64,000 bases of DNA, from positions 38,440,001 to 38,504,000 of the forward strand of contig CANTUV010000035.1 of assembly GCA_947685225.1 (NCBI GenBank), written 5' to 3'. The translations under genes were made by a program, and so were the position numbers. The notes under the pieces were generated by a model. The model was not told the DNA's origin, did not search any database, and saw only the letters and a list, made by a program, of their open reading frames with translations. Below are positions 10,167-21,662 of the stretch, in pieces (the stretch's first letter is position 1; every line of letters begins with the position of its first letter). Source of the DNA: Garcia nutans. Taxonomy: Eukaryota; Streptophyta; Magnoliopsida; Malpighiales; Euphorbiaceae.

Positions 10167-10772
10167 GGCAGTCCGAGAGGGTGATACAGATTATCGAGGA
10201 TATGTTGAGAAGTTGTGTCATTGATTTTTCTAGAAGTTGGGACAGATTTTTATCACTTGTGGAATTTGCTTACAACAATAGTCATCAATCCAGTATTGGA
10301 ATGGCACCATTTGAGGCATTGTATGGGAGAAGATGTAGAAAGCCTTTTATGTTGGAATGAAATGGGAGAGGACAAGATAATTGGTCCTGATTTGATTAAA
10401 GAAACTGAAGAAAAAGTGAAGATGATTTGGGATCGGTTAAAAGCAGCTTCAGATCGGCAGAAATCTTATTCGGATCTAAAGAGGAGAGACATAGAGTATT
10501 ATGTGGGAGATAAAGTATTTCTCAAAGTGTCTCCTTAGAAAAAGATATTGAGATTTGGTCGAAAAGGGAAGCTGAGTCCTCGTTTCATTGGACCATATGA
10601 AGTTTTAGAAAGAGAAGAACCAGTTGCTATTTTAGCATATGGGATGAAAGAGTTGAGACATAAGGAAGTGCCAATTGTGAAGGTTCTTTGGAAGAATCAT
10701 GGTAGAGAAGAATCAACTTGGGAGAGTGAGCAAGCAATGCGAGATCAGTATCCTCAGTTGTTTCGGACTTGA
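10167..10772 (+). pseudogene. 3' end of T2 gag-pol (integrase C-terminus and chromodomain), broken
   Basis: The fragment begins inside the integrase catalytic core at the GQSER region because T1 is inserted there. It keeps the end of the core, the basic stretch around SDRQKSYSD, the GPY motif and the chromodomain-like end (EEPVAIL...QLF). Damage: a 1-base insertion near 10341-10345, a TGG-to-TAG type stop at 10536-10538, and an in-frame deletion of roughly 165 bp that joins the GPYEVLER region straight to the chromodomain. It cannot give a functional integrase. Confidence 0.9.
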
Positions 10773-10818
10773 TACCAGGTAATTTCAAGGACGAAATTTC
10801 TTTTTAGAGGGGGAGAAT

Positions 10819-13334
10819 TGTAATATCCCAAAGTGTGCCCTAGAAGTTTTGATATAATTGTTGTTCTTTTTGGATTATGTGTATATGTTAATTTGTAAAG
10901 AGAAGAGAAAAGAAGTGAAGAGAGTGTATATGTTGTGTATATGAAAATATATACAACATATACACAAGTCAATGAGAAAGTCAAAGGAAGAGATTAATTA
11001 TTATTAATTGTGTTTAAAGAATTAACTAATATTAAGTGGGATTAGAGTTAGTGGAAGTGGAAGATGATATTTTGATTATTTTATATTAAATGCTTGGATG
11101 AGAGGGTTTTAAGGAAAAAGAGTTGACTTTGCTTTCTTTGGTTTTCTTTCTTTTCTTCTTCCTTCGTGGCTTTCTTTCATTTCTTTTCCTTCTCTTTTCC
11201 TTTCCTTTTGTTGTTCGGCCATCAAAGAAACAAGAGAGCAAGAGAGAGATTTGATCTTCCAAGTTCAAGATTGAAGGAAGTTTTCAAGAGATCAAGTTAG
11301 AGATTTAAGAGTTTCTTCATCCTTGGTAAGTCCTTCCACTTGATTCTTTAATTTCTTTGGGTTTGTGAGTTGAAGTTGTGATGGATAGGTGTTTGGTTTG
11401 ATTGTGTTGTTTTTAAGAGTATTTGGTTTAATTGATTTTGGATTTTGACGTTGGATTAAAGGAAAGAGTAAGTTTGTTGGTGAAGATAGTGTTGTGGTGG
11501 TGTTTAGGGTTTGTGATGATATTGATGATTTGTGGTTAATGTATATTTTGTCTTGTTTTGGTGTTTTTGCAAGTTTGAGATGGTTTTTGGATGTGTGTAG
11601 TTAAGTTTATTTGAAGTGGATGTTGGTGGAAGAAGTGATTTGTTGGGTGTTCTGTTGTTTTGGCCGGAATCTGGGTTTTTGGCCTGACACGCCCACGAGC
11701 ACGTCCAGGTCTTTAGGCATGTAAATAGTTCTGTGTGGCAGTAGGATTGACACGGCCAGTAACACGCCCGTGTTATTGAACGTGTCATAGCCACAGTGTT
11801 ATTGAGGAATTGACACGGCCATGAGCACGCTCATGTTGTTAGACGTGTCAATGTTTCAGAGAGGCAGAATGTATTACACGCCCAGTGACACGCCCGTGGT
11901 TCTGAGCGTGTAAGAGCTTCTGTGTTGTGGAGTTAGGGCACGGTCAGGGACACGCCCGTGTTGTTGAGCGTGTCATGTTTAGAGGTTGCCCTAGTTGGTT
12001 TTAGCCTTATGATCTCATATGGGTTTCTTCATTCTTTTGGAATAGGTTGTGAAGAAGGTGAATTGCCTAATTCAAGTGGTGAAAGATTCTTGGAAGAGGA
12101 AGTGTTTAGAGTTGTGTGGGTTGCTTTTGATGTAAGTACAAACCTTGCATTTTTGCATACATTCATGTGATTTTGGAACTTACACATTTGGATATGAATG
12201 TACTAAGAAATCTTATTGCATTGTTGATATATATATATGAATAATGTTAACCTTGTGAAATGTAATGTGCTATATGTATATTGATGATGATATATGAAAT
12301 GTTAGTTGAGATATAATGAAGCCATTGTTGTTGGCTATGGTTATGCAAAATGAAATTATTAAGGCATGTTTGCCTATGTGTTTATGAGGTATGAATTGAG
12401 AAAGAGAATGGTAAAGAAGTGAATGAATTGATTGTATGTTTAATATGTTATTCAATTTCAGTTCTGAATTTGGCGGCATGCCTATAAAATTTAAAAAGGT
12501 AACAGTCTTGCCAGGTTGAGGATCTCTTCAATTTGAGTTGAATCGAGGTCCAAGAGACTGGGTTTGTTACATTATATGAATTATGAATATGAAATATATG
12601 ATAAGTAACAGTCTTGCCGGGTTGAGGATCTCCTCAAGTTTATTGGGTTGATGGTCCAAGAGACTGGGTCTGTTACACTATCCATGGATAGAGATGTATA
12701 TATATATTGCCTACGGGCTTGATCATTGTTATTATGGACCAAAGCAGTAACTCTGAACTTTGAATATCATATTAAATACTTGTTGGGCCCATGTGTGTCT
12801 ATGTTGAATGTGTGTGATGGATGATGATTCATTATTGAAATAATGAAATGTAACATTTATGAGTATGATCTCTATTGTTTGAATGTATGACATTGACAAG
12901 GCATCGAAGCATATCATTGTTATGGTTTGTACCACTAAGCCGTGGGCTTAGCGCGATTGTGTTTCATCGCACAGGTGATAGGTTTGAGCCGGAGAATTCT
13001 GCTAGACCTAGTTGAGTTGAGGTTTTGAAGAGTTGGTTTAGAGCTTAAAGATCAGAGAGTCAAGCTGCCAATCATGTATATATTTCATTTTTTGTAAATT
13101 TTGATCTTAATGTATATATACTTGAAAATATTTGTTATATTTTCCGCTGTGTTTTGAATAAACATATTTATTTATTGTGTTTTATAAATTCCCTTAAACG
13201 TTTTAAATTTATTCATAATTCATCCGAGGGATGATTTGTGTGTTTTGTTAACCGTGGCATTTCTATATTCAGTATACGTATATTATGATCGTATAAGCAT
13301 GTTGTGTACGTATACGGGGTATAGGGGTGTTACA
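10819..13334 (+). repeat. T2 3' LTR
   Basis: 2516 bp, TGTAATATCC to TGTTACA. It shares the overall layout of the T1 LTR (start, minisatellite block at about 12499-12677, twin stem-loop 12935-12972, TATA-like box, GTATACGGGG end) but also carries a 63-bp minisatellite at 11685-11974. The short frames at 11958-12170 and 11504-11794 overlap this minisatellite and are not credible genes. Confidence 0.92.
11685..11974 (+). repeat. 63-bp CG-rich minisatellite in T2 LTR
   Basis: Five units starting near 11686, 11749, 11812, 11875 and 11938, each with a (G)ACACG(C/G)CC core and a GTGTCA or GTGTAA end, so each unit holds inverted ACACG/CGTGT arms. It is much richer in CpG than its surroundings. Related ACACGGCC modules occur in T8 LTRs (56005-56190, 62444-62629) and in O2 (24066-24125). 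Confidence 0.9.
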
Positions 13335-15454
13335 TAGGGTTTTGAAAAAGTGATTTTTTAAAGTGGTTGAATTGTGTGATTTTATTTGTTTAAGCATGTT
13401 GTTTAGTGTTAAAAGTGATGAATATAAGCTTGGAATGAGTAATGGATTGTGTTGGAATGGAAAACCTTCAATGGGGGAAGGTTATGCCATTTTTGAGATT
13501 TTGTGTATAAGAGTGTATTTTTATAATGTAAATGATTTAAATGTATTAAGATATGTTTTTAATAATATAAATAAACTTAAAACACTAATTTAATTGTATT
13601 AGAATGGAATTCTAATGTTGAAGTAAGGAAAGGCTAAATTTTTGAAAATTTGTAGGAGTGATGTGTAATTATGGTTTAATGTTGGAAATGCCATTAAATG
13701 TGATACTAAATGATTATTTGTTATCACATTTGGTTTAGGCATTGAGGGAGGTTGGTTTGCTTCATCCAAGTGGTGAAGGGCAAGTTAGAAAGATTGGATT
13801 GAAGGTTGTTTTTAGCTTGCTTTGGGTTGCTAGTGGAGGTATGTACAAACTTTGAATATAATGTCTATATTTGCATAACATTTGGACTTAACACATTTTG
13901 GTTGAAAAATGTGTTAAGCTACTTGGTTCATTGATTGTGTATGAATAATATGTTATGACATTTGTAATGTCATATATGTGTTAAATGCATTTTGAAAAGC
14001 CATTGATAGTGGCTAATTTGTGTAACATGTGAAATATGCATATTATGTGAAAATACCCAAAGTAATTGAGTAATGTATTGTGAATGCAAAAATGAGATAT
14101 GTGTAATAATGAAATGAATTGATATTGATAATAAATGAGAAAAGTGAGAAAATGAGAAAAATGTTAAAGTGAGAAAAATGAGAAAAAAATGTAAAAATAA
14201 GAAAAGTGAGAAAAAAAATGTGAAAATAAGGCAATGTGCCTAAATTAAATATGTGAAAATGAGAAAGAGATTAATAATGAGAAATATGAAGAAATTGTGT
14301 GCCTTGTATGTTATTCAATTTTCAGAGTTCTGGGTTTGGTGGCATGCCTATGATTGCCTATGGGCTACACGCTGGAATGGTGAAAAGACTGGGTCGTAAG
14401 CCAGGTCAGCTGATAAATATGATGTTTTTGGGGTGAAAAGACTGGGTCGTAAGCCTCAAAAACTGTAGCAGTCTAGCCGGGTTGAGGACCAAGATACTGG
14501 AGCCTAAGGGTCTAGCCGGGTTGAGGTCCAAGAGACTGGGGCTGTTACATTATCCATGGATATATATATTGCCTACGGGGCTTGACACATGGTGTCATTA
14601 TGGACCAAAGCAGTAACTCTAAAATTTGAATAGCATATTAGATCCTTTTTGGGCCCATGCTTGTCTTTGTTTTAATGTGAATTATGAAATATTTGAAAAA
14701 TATAAGAAAGTGGAATGATGTGACATCTAAATGCATTGTGCATTGGTATTACATTGAGATATATTGTTATTACCAAAGTTTGTACTACTAGGCTTTGGCT
14801 TAGCGCGATTGTTTCCCTCGCGCAGGTGACAGGGTAGACCCAGCTGAGCCAGAGAGTTCCTTTAGACCAGGTCGGGTCTAAACTTGTAGTTGAGCTTGTT
14901 GAGTTGTTATCGAGATCAGAAACACTGCCAGCAGCATGTATATATTTTTATGTTATTGTACATTTTGAGTTTTATACATAATATATTATGTTTTGAATTT
15001 TACATATTGTATATTATAAAGAATGTTTGGGTCAATGTATTTGAAATGGGAGAGTAAGTGTGTTTTAAATTATGTATATCTATATGTATAAATGTTTGAG
15101 AAACTTGGTGAAATTGAGAAGTATGGTTGAGATAGTGATTGGAAATTATTTGGAAGTGTTTTCTTTTTCGCAGGTTGTGTTTTGATAAATTTTGGGATGT
15201 CTAAAATACAGACAAAATTCTAACTAATTTTTTTCAGAGATTTTTATATATATTATTTATTTTGGGTTCTTATAACATGTAAAGAATATTTATATTCTAT
15301 TTAATTTTTTTATATATTTAGAATTTGAAATTTTAAATTGGAAATGTTAAAAAAAATTTAGTAAACCGGTCTGTGACATTTTTGTACCGTACATGCGTAT
15401 TTTGCATAAGCTGAAAATATATATTATACGTATATAGGGTATAAGGGAGTTACA
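13335..15454 (+). repeat. T3: 3' portion of a Tekay-type LTR
   Basis: It aligns from its first base with the interior of the T7 5' LTR (from about 42531) and ends GTTACA at 15454, with the twin stem-loop at 14788-14823. The left part is separated off by T2. No primer site follows, so this is the 3' LTR or a solo LTR. It abuts a Tat-type LTR (O1). No gene is seen; the minus-strand frame at 14043-14234 is low-complexity AT-rich sequence. Confidence 0.88.
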
Positions 15455-16590
15455 ATCTAGTAGCCTAATTATCCAATATTTATTTGTTTTAAATTCACTG
15501 TAGCTTAGGACTTAATTTAAACTTTCAATTTAATTACGTAAAACCTTATTGGCTTATTTTGAAAAACTAAAATCTTAAATCATAGTTTTAAAACCCTAAT
15601 CTTATAAAAATAGTAGTTTTCAATATTCAAAACCCTAATTGTCACCTTAAAACCCTAAAATCATGTTTTAGCTGTAAAACCCCTAGTTTGATCACCAAAA
15701 CCCTAATTATCATCCTAGAACCCTAAAATCATGTTTTTACCTTAAAAACCCTAGCTTTATTTCCAAAACCTTAATTTTCATTCATCGACCCTAATCATAC
15801 TTTCCAAAACCCTAAACCCTTAATTTAGCATTCTGAATTTTAAGAAATCCTAATTCATATATTAAAACCCTAGTTTTACATATCTATTGTTTAATGTAAT
15901 ATTAAAATCTAGATTTGATTATTTAATTCATTCTATACTTATGATGGATGATTTATTTTATTTGGTTTATAATGGATGATTTACTTTTAATTATTATGAA
16001 TTTTTGAATGGTTTAATTTATTTGGTTAATTGTTTTAATATTAATTATTTTGTTTTCAAGGATGTAAGATGTGTGTTTTCACTTCGTGGGTACCTCATTA
16101 GTTAAGTTCAATATAATATAATTTATTTTGAGTTTTGAATTAATGTAAAGGACACATTTCTACCAAATGGTGGGTGCCCTATTTTATTTAGTTTTGGACG
16201 TTGGACAATTGTTGTAAGGGCATGTTTCCATCTTGCATAGGTGCCCATTTTTATTTGTTTGGACCTTTTTTGCTTCAATACAATGAATGTTTATTTATTT
16301 TGAATTGCATGTAGTATGGATGATATTATAATGCTTAAGATTTAATAATATTTAGACCTATGAGGGTGTTGAGTTATTCTCATCTTCCCCGTACATACCC
16401 AATTTTTTGAACCGGGTTGGTGATTTCTTAGGAATCAAGTCATCCATCTCTTTCTTCTTCCCGACCTATCCGGGTAGCAACTCCATTTTCTTCGGATTTA
16501 GGTCCGTGTTCTCTAAGGCCCTGAGCCTAACAGTACCGAAGTTGCAAGAAGCATTTCACATAAGAGTGGGATAAAAAATTCCTGCTCACA
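15455..16590 (+). repeat. O1: 3' portion of a Tat-type LTR
   Basis: It carries the signatures of the O2 LTR: a run of AAACCCTAA motifs (about 15590-15880), the triple stem-loop (16069-16246), and the conserved end with CCGTGTTCTCTAAGGCCC, GTGCCGAAGT-like text and TGCTCACA at 16590. The beginning is lost beyond T3. It is strongly diverged from the other Tat LTRs, consistent with being the oldest element here. Confidence 0.82.
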
Positions 16591-17345
16591 ACATGCATAA
16601 ACCTCTTTTCAAAGTAGATGGTGATGATCTTCCTCTCTCTTTCTTAATTTTCTTTGAATTTATGGTGATGATTTTAGGATTTTTCACCTATTCTAAATGA
16701 ATTCTACTAAAAATTTTGGGCATATGTGAATTTTCCTTGATTTTCTACTTAAATTTGATGGAAGAATGAAGAAAAATAAAACTTTTCACTATGGATGGAG
16801 GTAAGGTTGGCTTTCTCTCTAATTTTATTAGGATTTTGATCATATAAAGTGTGCTCACCATAACTTTGGTATACCTACTTTCTTAATTTTTTCTAAATAC
16901 GACTTTTAATTCCATAAAATTGTAAAAATAATTTTCTTAGTTAATTTAAAGCTCTATTATCCATATTTCTTATTTTAATCTTGAGTAAAATCCAATTCTA
17001 GGGTCAAAAGGGCATTTTTTAAAGTTTCATCATTTAAGGATTCTTTTACAGAAATACCTGATTAAGTCCATATCTGAATTAAATTTTTAACTTTTTAAGA
17101 CTTAACTAACCCTCTTTCTCATTTATTACAAATACCTGAGTCACTCTTTACATTATACACAGCCCCATATTATTGCTTAAAAATTTTAGACATTACACAT
17201 TGCCTCTTTGGTAGAGCTAGAAATATATCCAATCAATTTAATTCATGACTTTTGCTATTTTTTGGACTTGGGCAAATTTTTTGACGAAGTTAATACCGCC
17301 ACTTAAAGCGAAAGGGTAACCCCATGAAATGATGGCTCAGCCAAA
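16591..17345 (+). other. O1 internal leader, mostly AT-rich, with start of gag fragment
   Basis: I could not find the TGGCGACTCC primer site expected after a Tat LTR, so part of the leader seems deleted. Most of this stretch is AT-rich without a coding signal. The last bases read in frame (MAQPK) into the gag sequence that resumes at 35203, which shows that T4 interrupted O1 gag here. Confidence 0.6.
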
Positions 17346-18187
17346 TGTAACGCCCTTATACCCTATATATGTACAATACATACACCCTATATATGTAAAA
17401 TACGCATATACGGTACCAAAATATCACAATCCAATTTAATAAAAAATTTCATTTTTCTAATTTAAAATCTTAAATACTTTAAAATGTAATTTTAAATAAC
17501 CAATAAAAATATTTATTAGAAATCATAAGTTCTAAAATAATTATTTTCTATAAAAATCTCTAGAAAAAATTCGTCATAGTTTTATTTGTAATTTGGACAT
17601 TCCCAAATTACAACAAACTACAACCTGCAAAGGTAAAACACTCCCAATAAAAACCAAACATACATTTCACCCATACTTCTCAATTTCACCAAGTTTCTCA
17701 AAATATTTATTCATATATATATATATATATATCAAAAGCACATATAACTCACATCTCAAACTTTATCTAAAGCATTATTTATAATTTACAATATATATAC
17801 CAAAAACATAGTATAATATAGGTAACATCAAAATATAATATAAAACAAAATATATTGGCTGTGTCTCTGATCTTGATGCCCACTATCAACTCTACAATCA
17901 AGACCTCAAATATAGACCTGACCCAGTCTAGAAGAACTCTTCAACTATACTAGATCTCCACTATCACCTACACGATGAGTTACAATCACGCTAAGCCAAA
18001 AGCTTAGCTGTACAAACTTTGATAACAATAAAACTCATATGCAATGACAATGTACAATGCTTATGTATATCATCTCACCATGTGACATACCATTTTATTT
18101 TGACATATTTTTCAATCATTTTACAATTCACATAAACAAACATAAGAATGGGCCCAAAGGATCTAATATGTTATTCAAATTCTGGAG
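17346..18187 (-). repeat. T4 solo LTR, antisense, outer part 1
   Basis: The reverse complement is the 3' end of a Tekay-type LTR of the T7 subtype (TGTTACA end, TATA-like box, twin stem-loop at 17970-18007). It stops within the GGGCCCA...CTCTGAA region where O2 is inserted and resumes at 33035. Left flank CCAAA matches right flank TCAAA (35198-35202) at 4 of 5 bases, a slightly decayed target duplication. Confidence 0.88.
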
Positions 18188-18722
18188 TGTAGACCCTTAA
18201 TTTTTTACCTAGTCCGGTCCAATATATTTTAATTAGTCCAAAATAATTTTTGTGTTGTCCAATATATTTTATTAAGTCCAAAATAATTTTTGTGTTATCT
18301 TAATTAAATAATATTTGCTTAGTATTTAGTTTTTATAATTAATAAAAAATAAAAATAAACAAATAAATAAAAACAAAAATAAATATTGGCAACGAAAAAT
18401 CGGCGACGAAAACGAAAAGGGGTCGGACGAAATGGCCTTGGGCCATTTCGCCCGCAAGATTCCTGCGAGCGAAATGGCAAAGCCATTTCACCAGCAGGAA
18501 TTTCCTGCGGGCAAAATAGCCCGCAGGCAATTTCGCCAGCCTAGCTCGTAGGTTCCCGCAACAACTTTTTCACCATTGAAATTTTTCGTCAGCAGTTTTT
18601 TTTCGCCAGCAAAATTTTTCCGACGCAATTTTTTTCAAAACCAAATTCTATTTGGTTTCAGTTTCCTTTTCTGAATCAATGTTAGATTTCTTAAACAATT
18701 AAGATTAATCACCAAAATCATC

Positions 18723-18729
18723 TATAAAT
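18723..18729 (+). promoter_or_regulatory. TATA box of O2 5' LTR
   Basis: TATAAAT in the context ATCATCTATAAAT. The 3' LTR has it at 31280, and the antisense O3 LTR has CTATAAATA at about 48111-48103. Transcription from here would place the telobox region and triple stem-loop inside the RNA leader. Confidence 0.65.
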
Positions 18730-19956
18730 GGACTAAAAACAACACAAAAAGGGGAGGGAAAAAAAAGGGAGGAAAATCGAGTGAAGGAAAAACTTAGAAA
18801 AATGATTGGACTTTAAAACTTTTTGGCAGAGATTAACGATCGAACTTTTGAGAGAAGCAAACAAGCAATTCAATCCATCAAAGGCAACCATCTTGCCTTT
18901 GTTCTTGCTCATCCAAGAAGTAATATTTGGTGGAACCAACAAACGATGGTATGAATATCTAATTTTTTCACAGTAGCTTGAATCATCCAATTGTTACTTT
19001 TGATTCTAAAAACCTTAATTAGTTTCTTTGTTTTCCAAAAATCTTAAAATTGTTGTTTATGTTTCTTCAGAATTTTAAAACCCTAATATACTTTCCAACT
19101 TTTCAAAACGTTAAATCGTTTCAAAATTTACCAAAACCCTAATTTGCTTTCCAATTTTCTAAAACCCTAAATTGAATCTTTTTCTTTCCAAAAACCCTAA
19201 AAAATATCTTTTCTGTTTCTATAAACCTTAAATCATTTTGTTTATTTTCATAAAGCTTCATAAAACTATAAATAATTTTTTTAAATTCTAAAATCTAATA
19301 CATTCTCCGAAAACACTAAAAACCCTAATTTAACTTTAAAATTAAGACAGTAACCTCAAACCAATTATTCTAAACTCTAGTTTTCTTAAACCCTAATTCC
19401 CTTAAAACCTTAAACCCTAATTTTTCTAAACCCTAATCCTTTAAACTCTAAAACCTTATAAATCTAAATGTTAAAATTTAAACACAGTAAGCCTAAAAAT
19501 AATAATTCAGTAGCTAATAATCATAAACCAAATGTTTTAAAGTGTCCAAACCCTAATTTCATTATTTCACTCCTAAAACACTAATTTGGCTAATCAAAGA
19601 ACTTTATCAACCCCTTAAAATTATAAAACTTTAATCCATTCAATTCCTTTAAAACATACAGTAGCTTAAACAAATAAATTTCAAAACCCTAAACATATTA
19701 AATAAAGAATCTTTAAATGGAAACAGTAAACGTCAAGTTGTATCTTTACTTGCTTTATTTGAGCATGTAGTTCATTATATACTTTGATTTATTTTATATG
19801 CTTTGATTTATTTAAGTTCAATGCTTTGTTTATTTAAATCATTATGGATGAATGTTTATATTTTGATTGATGTTTAATATCTTTGGTGAATGATTTATTT
19901 ATGATGAATGGTTATTTACTTTTATTGATTTATTTTTGATTTCCAAGTATTGTAAG

Positions 19957-20118
19957 AGGTATGTTTCCACTTTGTGGGTACCTCATTAGTTAAATATCAT
20001 GTAATTTAAATTGCTTTTATATTTTAGACCAATGTAAAGGACATGTTTCTACCTTTCGGTGGGTGTCCTATTTAAGCATGGGATGTAAGGACGTGTTTCC
20101 ATCCTCGGATGGGTGTCC
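19957..20118 (+). ncRNA. Triple stem-loop in the Tat LTR leader (O2 5' copy)
   Basis: Three units share one plan: 5-bp outer stem, TGTTT bulge, inner stem, short loop, single unpaired G, outer stem. Unit 1 (19957-19983): outer AGGTA/TACCT, inner CCAC/GTGG. Unit 2 (20039-20068): outer GGACA/TGTCC, inner CTACC/GGTGG. Unit 3 (20089-20118): outer GGACG/TGTCC, inner CCATCC/GGATGG. Other copies are at 16069-16246, 32518-32679 and, reversed, 46754-46916 and 53581-53743. It lies downstream of the TATA box, so it should be transcribed. Folding is inferred from base pairing only. Confidence 0.7.
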
Positions 20119-20509
20119 ATTTATTTGCTTTGTTTGGACATTGTTTTGATTTTTAATATATCGATGCTTTATTTTAATTGTTGCATGTAATATGGATAAT
20201 ATTGTTATATTTAAGAATTTTATAATATTAAGACCTATAAAGGAGGCCGGTTCCAATGAACTGGGCATTGTGGGGGTACTGGGCCATTTCTCACCTTCCC
20301 CACACGTACCCAACTTTCCGAACCCATTAGGAGGTTGGGGATTCCTTAGGAATCGAATCATCCACTCATTTCTTTTTCCCGGCTCGTCCAGCTGGCAACT
20401 CCATTTTCTCCAAGCCTAGGTCCGTGTTCTCTAAGGCCCCAAGCCTAAACAGTGCCGAAGTCGCAAGAACCATTCCACTGGGAGTGGGGGCAAAAATCCC
20501 CGCGCACAA

Positions 20510-20526
20510 TGGCGACTCCACTGGGA
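20510..20526 (+). promoter_or_regulatory. Primer binding site of O2 (TGGCGACTCCACTGGGA)
   Basis: One base separates it from the LTR end. O3 has the same site with its first base changed (minus strand, 53211-53196). I cannot name the tRNA with confidence. A 10-base piece of the site, TCCACTGGGA, is also present in U5 at about 20474. Confidence 0.75.
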
Positions 20527-21662
20527 ACAAGAGAAGTTGATTCCATTGGTCTTTATATTATTCTATTCTTTCTTATAATGTTATTATCCCTTGCATCATC
20601 TTAGATTGCATCGTGTGCGTGAGTTAGGACGCCCGTGTTACCCGTGTTGTGTTATGTAAGGGATACCATACTTTCACTCAAGGTATGGAGATCGAGCATG
20701 GCATAACCACTCATAGCCTCGTACCATTTGGTATATACTTGCTATGGGAACCTAAGCCTTTTAACCTAAAGACTAAAGCTCATGTAATTGGTCTAGTTAC
20801 TTTCTTTATGTTTTACCCCAAATGCATGTTGTTTGACTATGGTTAATTTATCTTGGCTTAAATCATGGCTTATTTAGTTTGATCTTTTTCTAATATGACA
20901 CAAGTACATTTGCGAGCTCAAATAATTTTTTCTTTAAAATCCAAAAGACCAAAGCTATTTTCAAAATTTTTCTTTGGACATTAGACTTTTCTAAAAATAA
21001 ATCAAAAATTCTTTTGCTCATGGCCCAAATATTAAGCCCAAAATCCATTTTTTCTAAAATCTTTTTACAATGGGCTTATAAACAAAATTATGTTACAAAG
21101 AGCTTGCAAATTATTTAGGTCAATTAAGAAATGCTAAAAATCAATTGTGAGCCTAGTTTATACTAAGAGTAATTAATCATGGGCTTATTTTTAGCATGAA
21201 TCATTAGTTACCTTTTTCAAGTGAGAAATCTATTTATAATAAACCTCTTAATTTCATTTTAATCCAATATAGCATAAAAGCTACATTAGTTGGTTAAATG
21301 GATTAAAACCTAATTAATGGGAATTATCATAAGTTGATTTCCATTTTCGAAAATATAACTATTGGTTGAAACGTCTGAGGGAATGATTCGAAAACAAGAT
21401 GCCCCATGTTGGTATTTTGTTAACCATATACCTAGGAAAAGAGACTCGCCATTCATGTGTGGATGTTATAAGGTTGGAAGGAATGTCCTATTTGTCCTTG
21501 TTTGTCTATTGTTTGTGCATACATGCATACATTTGTATCTCATATCATTGATCCTTTCTGGCTCACAGCCCTGGATTACGATAGTTCAAAAGCTTATGAC
21601 AATCCGACCTACTCCGTAGACGAAGTACTAGCAACGACTCAATCACTTGCTCACAAAAAATA
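20527..21662 (+). other. O2 leader between primer site and gag
   Basis: About 1.1 kb, non-coding as far as I can see. Its first 0.8 kb matches the reverse complement of 52406-53195 in O3 closely, so it is a real shared part of the family. The frame at 21362-21619 has no recognisable domain and I do not count it as a gene. Confidence 0.7.

Larger units (their letters stand above)
10167..13334 (+). mobile_element. T2: 3' part of a Tekay-like element interrupted by T1
   Basis: Contains the pol 3' fragment, the pre-PPT hairpin with one mismatch (10781-10798), the polypurine tract and a full 3' LTR. Its 5' part must lie left of the window, beyond T1. After the LTR, sequence continues as the interior of another Tekay-type LTR (T3), so T2 inserted there; the first flanking bases are TAGGG. 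Confidence 0.9.
18188..20508 (+). repeat. O2 5' LTR
   Basis: About 2321 bp, TGTAGACCC to GCGCACA. It contains perfect CG-rich hairpins (18428-18450, 18471-18489), a TATA box at 18723, at least ten AAACCCTAA motifs between 19077 and 19690, the triple stem-loop (19957-20118), and a conserved U5 end. The small frame at 20192-20419 and its antisense partner are conserved in other copies only as repeat DNA. Confidence 0.92.

Noticed and set aside
19077..19690. Interstitial telomere remnant
   Set aside because: CCCTAAA-like motifs are scattered with irregular spacing and recur in every Tat LTR, so they belong to the LTR.
20068..20361. 97-codon minus-strand frame in O2 LTR, also seen at 32629, 46512 and 53353
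   Set aside because: It is open in several LTRs, but these are copies of one repeat and the frame overlaps the triple stem-loop and U5; lengths vary and there is no domain.
21362..21619. 85-codon frame in O2 leader as an extra upstream ORF
   Set aside because: Some Tat/Ogre elements have an ORF before gag, but this one is short, has no recognisable motif and is not preserved in the O3 leader.
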